A stretch of DNA of 64,000 nucleotides from contig CM060734.1 of assembly GCA_030704615.1 (NCBI GenBank), positions 32,318,042-32,382,041 of the forward strand, written 5' to 3'. A program made the translations under genes and the position numbers. Source of the DNA: Takakia lepidozioides (lineage: Eukaryota; Streptophyta; Takakiopsida; Takakiales; Takakiaceae). This document shows positions 57,985 through 64,000 of this stretch, in pieces; positions within the stretch are counted from its first letter, which is position 1; each line of letters begins with the position of its first letter. The notes under the pieces were generated by a model, which was given only the letters and a program-made list of their open reading frames with translations, was not told the origin of the DNA and did no database searches.

Positions 57985-58262
57985 AAAGGCCAGGTGATGT
58001 GACCTTTTTTAGGTCGACCATGATGCGGACAGATTGGGCTTTGCCATATCTGACAACTCTTGCTAGCTGATGGCCTTGACCTCTACCACATCTGTAGTTC
58101 TCTACTTCTAGGTCTTATCACCTGTTAAATAGCTTCCTGGTTGACAAATCCTGTAGAATCTTGGAAGGCCAGTTGATGTGACCTATTGAAAGGTCAACCA
58201 TGATGCGGACAGATACGGTTCTACCATGTCTGAAAACTCTGGCTTTCTGATGGCCTGGACTC
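57985..58262. repeat. Two-copy direct duplication downstream of RPL26
   Basis: GGCCAGKTGATGTGACC ... AGGTCRACCATGATGCGGACAGAT ... CTGATGGCC occurs at about 57990-58074 and 58168-58257. Confidence 0.75.
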
Positions 58263-58269
58263 TCACAGC

Positions 58270-59850
58270 TACTTGGTAGCAGTTTTGGTTATCTTCTCAG
58301 GCAACAGTTGGGTGTTCTCTGTAGAGATAGAGGGGCTTGAGATCTCTGGTTTCACATAGTCTGTTGGTGCTTTTTTTTTCAGAGTAGCTACAGTATTGGT
58401 CATTGGAGGTGAGGTTGTTTCTGATACTGATTTTAAAGGGTTGTTCCTGCTATTGAAGTTTGCACTAAGCTTTTTGTGGCAGAGCAAGATTTTGACCTCG
58501 GTCTAATTTGACGTTGTTTACATGTAGAATTAAATAATGGTTACTGGATGTTTGGCTGGATGATGGAATTTCGAGTTTTGTTCCTGCAGCACCTAATTCT
58601 GATTGCAGGATCTCCTCTGTTCTGAGTGTATGAAGCAGTGCACCTTTTGTGAGTGGTACAAAATAAACTTTGCCTCCAGGTGAGTCAGGGAAAACTTTGA
58701 AGACTCATTGAGGCTCAAAGAGCACCCAGTTTAGTTGCTTGGATAGCCCTCTACAGCCATTGGAAGTTCAGTCCTAGTTTTAGTGACTATCCTTAAGTTG
58801 AGGTTGTGCAGAGTGTCACTTCACAAGCCTGTGGGCTTAGCTTTTACAGGGAGACTAAAAGCACTAAAATTGTGCTTTGCACCACAGGGAAGGGTTCAGT
58901 TTATGTTGCACCATCTTTAACTGGCATCATGTCTCCTTCAGACATCGATCATAAAGATGGGCTAAATAGGTGTCAGCAGGCTTTGCCTCTTGGGCTTCAA
59001 ATGACTGATGCGAATAAATACTGTTATGTATAAGGTTAATTTTGCAGTCTTTGAAAGGAGCTCTTTTTTTGGCGGACGACCAGCATGTTCTGGCCTCTTT
59101 ATGTGACTGATGTAGTATGTGATGTATGAAAACTGTTTTGCAATTTTTGAAAACAGAACACTTCTGAAACTAATATGTAACCTTATGTGAAGATAGGCTT
59201 TTTACTAGCACGAATGATACTTTAATGTCCCACATCCAGTCACAAAAGACTGAGAAAGAGACTTTTCGAGCTTCAAATGGTTATCTCAGTAAAGAAAAGT
59301 ACCTGTTGCATGTCCACTTTCAAAAATACTCTATGCCTTCACTAAATGTTCAAGAACAAACTGCAGCAGTAATACCTATCACTCTACATGCCTTTCCTGA
59401 TGTGGCTATCTGGCACCTTAGTGAGTAGCTCCTCCTGCTTCGACACAACCTGACCCAAGCATCCAGCACCCACATACTTTTCTTAATCTCAGTATAAGTT
59501 GCCTGCTAGAACCAAGTGTTCAAAGGACAAAAACCTCAACAGTGATTAGTAATAGGTAGTAAAGTGATTGTCTCTTGGCCCAACTTCCTTGAGCAAACAG
59601 AGGCTATTTGTCTACAGACAGCAAACCTGTGCACCATCTTTTCCCTGTCTTTTCCAGGATTAGTGAGGAAGAAGTGGCAGACAAAACTCAGTACTTACAT
59701 AAAGAGAATTATGCAATTCAAATAAGATCTCCGATGAAAGGCTTTTATCAATATGACGCATTTACTTGTCTTGGGGTTATGCGTATCCTTCTGTTTGGTG
59801 GAAGACTTGTTCGGTCTCTTTTGTTGCGGCAGTACTTTGGTCTGAGCTAT
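58270..59850. other. No gene firmly recognised
   Basis: Short frames only. Upstream exons of the LYR-like gene described next may lie here but I could not identify them. Confidence 0.3.
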
Positions 59851-59922
59851 GGAAGTAAGAGTGACAGTGGTTGGGAGGGTGGCTTCTGAAAGGTGGAATG
59901 TTCTGGACATTTCTTTTCACAG

Positions 59923-60390
59923 GAAGGAATTGCTACGGGAGAGTGCACGCCGTGAATTTGAGCAGGCCCGTTACGAGACTGAACCTGAAATTGTGAGCCA
60001 AACTCATCACTATGCAGCTTGGGAAAGTTGTGCTGATTTTGAATTACCTGAAGCAGAGATACCAATATGATTGCACTTTCCTACCTGTGGGTTGTTTGTT
60101 TAATCCATCTGCCTTTTTCAAGATTTGTTCAATGATACGAAAGCAACTTAGAGGCCTTTTGCTTCCTTCGGTAACAATATGGTCTGTAATACAAAGGTGA
60201 ATTAGAACTGAGTTTCAAAACATGGGCAATCGATTTTTGTCATCTTTCTCACCAAGGAAGGGATCTGATGGGGTTGTAGATTGCAAGATTACTGGTGGTG
60301 GGAAAGGATGCTGTGGAGAGACAAGAGGACTTCATGGGGAAAATAAGAGTGGGGTTCTACAGCAAGATCACCACCAAACCCAGTGAATAA
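59923..60390 (+). CDS. Last two exons of a probable LYR-motif (complex 1 LYR) protein
   Basis: An exon at 59923-59992 (acceptor TTTCACAG, donor GTGAGC) encodes KELLRESARREFEQARYETE followed by PEI. An exon at 60280-60390 (acceptor GGGTTGTAG) continues in phase with IARLLVVGKDAVERQEDF and ends at TAA 60388-60390. The pattern L-L-R-E-x-A-R-x-E-F-E-x-A-R, then D/E-P-E-I-x-x-R-L-L-x-x-G-x-D-A-V, is the C-terminal helix pair of plant LYR-family proteins. Members are small mitochondrial factors for Fe-S or respiratory-complex assembly. The N-terminal LYR exon was not found; a possible preceding exon ends at about 59848 (..SELWKK across the junction). It is therefore partial and could be a gene remnant. 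Confidence 0.45.
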
Positions 60391-61611
60391 ATGCATGCAA
60401 CAGCTGTGTACCACTACTCCAGAGAGAATCTGAAAACACACTCAAATACCTATCAGCTGTCTAAACCAAATTAGAGTGCAATATCTCTCACTGAGGACAG
60501 TTTACTGCCATACAAAAGAAAGAGGAGTGGCTCTGGTAAAAAGTTGATCCAATCTCAAACTCGCACAAGCATTAGCAGCTAAATTGCCAACCTCACTCAC
60601 TACCTAATTATTAATAACTGAACTTTTCTATTTGAAAATTAACTTCATAGTCATATTTGAAGACAATACCCGAGCAGTGGTGTAGATGGAGGTGACCCAA
60701 TTGGCCCAACTCGATGCCACACCAATCGAGATAGAAGCAAGAACAATTAGCAAGTATATGGCATGCAAACTAGATTTCTCACCTCTTGCCTGAGGATCCT
60801 AGAAAAACAAGACCTGGACGACCAAAGAGAAGGTAGAGGTGCATTACCAGGGCACTCCTTGTTGATTTGTCCAGATGAAGAGACGAGAGGCCCGCCAGAT
60901 ATCACGGTACAGGGACAAGGCTTCTCGTCTGGTGCTGGTTACACCGGGGGTTCGGGGTCCATGCCGTCCTGCTACATGCCGCTCCAGCAAGCCCTCCAAA
61001 GTGTCAGGGCCATTGTGTAGTCCCCGCATCCAAGCTGCCCGCCCACTCCATCGCCACATGTGTCTCTCTGTTTCAGGCTTACCTAACTTCTACCTCTGTG
61101 ACTAGGTTTCCTCTGATAACAATCCCTGCTCCTGGGTCCTACACTTGTGGAGGGGACCAGCTGGACTGAAGCTCAAATTGCAATTTGAAGCCATCGGTAT
61201 GCGAGAGCTAAGCTAATACATGCTGTGATCATCATGACTATGTACAGTTAGGAAGCCTACACTCCGCGTGCCTCTCATCTAAACGAAGTGTTGCAGTGAC
61301 CTAGCTCTGCGAAGAAGAAAACCTATGTTCAACCAACGGATTGTGTTCCCTGTACCTGCTTTGATCTGACCACTGCTTGTAGTATGAAACGCGTAATCTG
61401 ATGAAAAGTCTTATGCACTTATACCCAACTCTCATGAAGCAAGCTCCAGATCCGTGAGATATTCAGGCAATACTCAATTCACTATCAACATCTGTAAGAA
61501 TCCCAGCCATTCTATAATGCTTAAAATGGTCTTTCATGTTGGGCTCTGAAGAGTGCCCCGTTCGAGGTTAATGAAAGCCCAAATCTCCTGTCGGTGTGTC
61601 TGAAGAATCCA
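60391..61611. other. Intergenic, no gene recognised
   Basis: Short overlapping frames on both strands. Nothing with a domain signature. Confidence 0.4.
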
Positions 61612-64000
61612 AAGAGCATGCGAGCTGCAACAACTTTTAGAATGTCACAAACCATATCGATTCATCCATCCATCGTTCACTAAATAAAGCTGCACAGGAT
61701 TTCATCACATCGATTCATCCATCCATTGTTCACGAAATAGAGAATCACGGGGGGTGGAGTTCCCGACGGAGGATTTTAGGGATCCAAGAGATGGCGGGGA
61801 AGGAGTGAGGGGGTGCGTGCAGGCGCGGGACGGACATCCACCACACCTCGCAGGCTGCCTGCCTGGATTCTCACACTGCACCACCAACTTCGGCCATCCA
61901 CTGTGTCTCGTATGTTTTTGCTTGCAACCCGCGTGCGCTACTTGGGGCTGTAAGCCGCAGCTTGTCCAGTGAATCCATCTGCTACTTTGCCTTGTCATTC
62001 GATCATACATATTCCCTTGCTCCGGGTAGGGATGGAGCAGAGCGGGGCAGCTGTTGCGGCAGAAGCGTTTCTAAGCGGGCTTGAAAAGCAAGTATCCGAG
62101 CAATCGAATGCCGCTCCCTGGCAGAAACAGGAAGATTACAGTGGGTATGGTGGATTGAATCAACAGGGGTCAGGTTTTCCTACTCAAAATGGGCAGTCTG
62201 GTTCCGCTGGCTATGCCTCCTATGTAGGCCCAGTAGACATGGGAGTGCAACAGCAGGCTTCGATGCAGTCACGCACCGACACATATGGCCAGGTAGGAGG
62301 ATTTCAAGAGCAAAAGAGTCACTCAGACGATTATTCTTCTCAGTATGTATCTCGGGTGGAAGATGGAAGGGGGGCCGGGGAGGAAGGTAACAGGGTATAC
62401 AACTACGAAGATCCTGCAGGAGATGGAAGTGAGGGCTGCACAAAAGGGGTCGGTGCTGGCGACGAAGATAGCGGTGGCGAGGGAGATGGAGTCCAGTTTT
62501 TTCCGACCCCTGCTGGGCAGCCTGGGGACAGTGAAGGAGGACTAGAGAATGATCAGTTGAACGATGAAAACTTGGGCTTCGCCGGGGATGGAAGCTCCGG
62601 TAAAAGGCGGCGGAGTCGTTGGGGTCCTCAAGCAGAAGGAGAGGGCGATGTAACTGACATTGAAGGTGTAGGAGGAAAGAAACGAAAATCCCGATGGGCA
62701 TCTGACGAGCCCAAAAATGCTCTCTTCGGCCAGATTCAGCTCCCAGATTTTGTGAAGGAGTTGACTGGTGGGGTAGATTTGGACCCTGAGCTTCAGGCTC
62801 TTAACATCCAGCTTCTGGACATCAATAGGAAGCTCCAGACGGGGATGGTGGTTGATTTTCAAGGAGATGGTGGCCGATCACCTTCTCCGGAGCCCATCTA
62901 TGACAACATGGGCATCAGAATTAATACTCGAGAATACAGGGCTCGGGAGAAGTTGATGCGGGAAAGGCAGGAAGTGATTGCTTTGCTGATCAAGAAGAAT
63001 CCGGCGTTCAAACCTCCAGCCGATTACAAACCTTTGAAGCAGTACAAGAAGCTTTACATCCCCGTCAAAGAATACCCTGGATATAATTTTATTGGACTGA
63101 TCATTGGTCCCCGTGGTAACACTCAAAAACGGATGGAGAGAGAGACGGGGGCGAAGATTGTGATAAGGGGTAAAGGGTCCGTGAAGGAGGGGCGCTCAGC
63201 ACAGAAACGTGATCTGAAGCCTGACCCTTCTGAGAATGAGGACTTGCATGTGCTGGTCGAAGCAGATACTGCAGACGGCTTGGAGAAGGCTGCAGGGATG
63301 GTGGAAAAGCTTTTACTCCCTGTGGAAGAGGGTAGGAATGAGCATAAGAGAGCTCAGTTGCGGGAGCTTGCAGCATTAAATGGGACAATACGAGATGATG
63401 AGTACTGTCGCCTCTGTGGGGAGCCTGGCCACAGGCAGTACGCCTGTCCAGCCCGGCACTCCACATTTAAGAGCGATGTGTCTTGTCGCATCTGTGGTGA
63501 TGGAGGTCACCCAACCATTGACTGTCCCTTGAAAGGTTCAGCACAAGGAAGCAAGATGGATGATGAGTACAAAAGCTTCCTGGCCGAACTTGGAGGGGCT
63601 GACCCCGAAGGGGGAACTCCTGGTGGAAATGGGGGTGGGGAAATTGGCTCCAACCGACAGACCGGGCTACCCCTCAATTTACCAGGTCCACAAGGTGGAA
63701 GTGGCCTTCCATGGACAGGGGGTACAGCAGGTGGGGGTATGATAGGGTTTGTTGGCCCCAGTGGTGGAGGTGGGATGGGAGGTGGCATGGGAGGTGGTGG
63801 CGTTATGGGAGGATCATTGGGAGGGTTTGGTGGAGGAGGGGGCATGGGTCCTCCTATGGAATCAGGTCGTGGGATGCCCATGCAACAACCACAGGGCTTT
63901 GGAAACCCCTTCTTTCGAAGCCCGCAGGGAGTTGGCGTTGGGAACAAGTTCAACAAGGAAGACGAATCCAATCTATATGTTGGTTACTTGCCAAGCTCAG
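61612..64000 (+). repeat. Inverted-duplication arm B (SF1 5' half and leader)
   Basis: Reverse-complement partner of 45676-48076, with only scattered differences. It includes 420 bp upstream of the SF1 start codon and continues to the end of the window. Confidence 0.9.
62032..64000 (+). CDS. SF1: SF1/branchpoint-binding protein copy 2, open frame cut by the window edge
   Basis: From ATG 62032 the frame is open for 656 codons to the edge. It covers the Gln-rich N-terminus, both RSRW/KSRW U2AF-ligand-like motifs, KH domain, both zinc knuckles, the Gly-rich linker and the first strand of the RRM (NLYVGYL). The G-run at 62369-62374 has six bases and keeps the frame through an acidic/Gly-rich segment ([29 protein letters not shown]) that is lost from frame in copy 1. 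Compared with copy 1 there are a few amino-acid differences, e.g. KLTRE to KLMRE, GADAEGG to [17 protein letters not shown] to [17 protein letters not shown] to [17 protein letters not shown] to [10 protein letters not shown]. These changes lie mostly outside domain cores. This is probably the functional gene. Confidence 0.92.
   Translation, partial: MEQSGAAVAAEAFLSGLEKQVSEQSNAAPWQKQEDYSGYGGLNQQGSGFPTQNGQSGSAGYASYVGPVDMGVQQQASMQSRTDTYGQVGGFQEQKSHSDDYSSQYVSRVEDGRGAGEEGNRVYNYEDPAGDGSEGCTKGVGAGDEDSGGEGDGVQFFPTPAGQPGDSEGGLENDQLNDENLGFAGDGSSGKRRRSRWGPQAEGEGDVTDIEGVGGKKRKSRWASDEPKNALFGQIQLPDFVKELTGGVDLDPELQALNIQLLDINRKLQTGMVVDFQGDGGRSPSPEPIYDNMGIRINTREYRAREKLMRERQEVIALLIKKNPAFKPPADYKPLKQYKKLYIPVKEYPGYNFIGLIIGPRGNTQKRMERETGAKIVIRGKGSVKEGRSAQKRDLKPDPSENEDLHVLVEADTADGLEKAAGMVEKLLLPVEEGRNEHKRAQLRELAALNGTIRDDEYCRLCGEPGHRQYACPARHSTFKSDVSCRICGDGGHPTIDCPLKGSAQGSKMDDEYKSFLAELGGADPEGGTPGGNGGGEIGSNRQTGLPLNLPGPQGGSGLPWTGGTAGGGMIGFVGPSGGGGMGGGMGGGGVMGGSLGGFGGGGGMGPPMESGRGMPMQQPQGFGNPFFRSPQGVGVGNKFNKEDESNLYVGYLPSS

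Overview
The window is nuclear DNA of a land plant. It holds introns with GT/AG borders, plant-type genes (ARP9 actin-related protein, ABCG half-transporter, SF1/BBP with a C-terminal RRM, ribosomal protein L26), PLS-type PPR fragments, CACTA transposons and CCCTAAA telomere-like motifs. The style of the PPR fragments and the large amount of decayed transposon sequence would fit a bryophyte, lycophyte or fern, but the sequence alone does not settle the lineage. Coding density is low: about five real genes in 64 kb, separated by repeats and degenerate mobile DNA.

Left part (1-15.9 kb) is transposon territory. An FCP1/NIF-like phosphatase reading frame is split by a CACTA element at 1377-5680, which has 30-bp terminal inverted repeats and a 3-bp AGG target duplication. 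Removing the element and one AGG rejoins the frame exactly. The element carries amplified, broken PPR gene pieces and no recognisable transposase. A second element of the same family starts at 6595 in the opposite orientation, so about 2 kb of PPR-bearing arms face each other across a spacer of about 0.9 kb. From 8.9 to 11.8 kb lies a broken DUF7869-type element decorated with copies of a 26-bp palindrome. Then come a tandem array with telomere-like motifs (12.4-13.5 kb), a CTGGTAT-rich AT segment, small duplications and a tRNA-like sequence.

Middle part (16.5-32.5 kb) holds two intact-looking host genes, convergent with their 3' ends about 2 kb apart: ARP9 on + (20 inferred coding exons, frame closes at 646 residues) and an ABCG half-transporter on - (7 inferred coding exons, frame closes at 703 residues). 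From 32.5 to 41.4 kb there are hairpin-rich repeats, an array of GCGATCGC-centred palindromes in front of a DUF4283-like ORF, a chromodomain fragment and a 42-bp-phased set of short palindromes.

Right part (44.7-64 kb) is built around an inverted duplication. SF1 is present twice: a full copy on - (44755-47642), which lacks one G and is therefore frameshifted, and a copy on + (62032 to the window edge), which reads open throughout. RPL26 (56761-57711, +) lies 4.3 kb upstream of the second SF1 copy. Its 5' leader and first exon are also duplicated just upstream of the first SF1 copy, in the same direction as that copy. The simplest reading is that an RPL26-SF1 block was duplicated in inverted orientation and then lost the RPL26 body, leaving the RPL26 leader next to the SF1 5' region. 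Between the arms lie a GC-rich foldback repeat, a tRNA-like element with perfect 10-bp ends, a second DUF4283-like fragment and the last exons of a probable LYR-motif protein.
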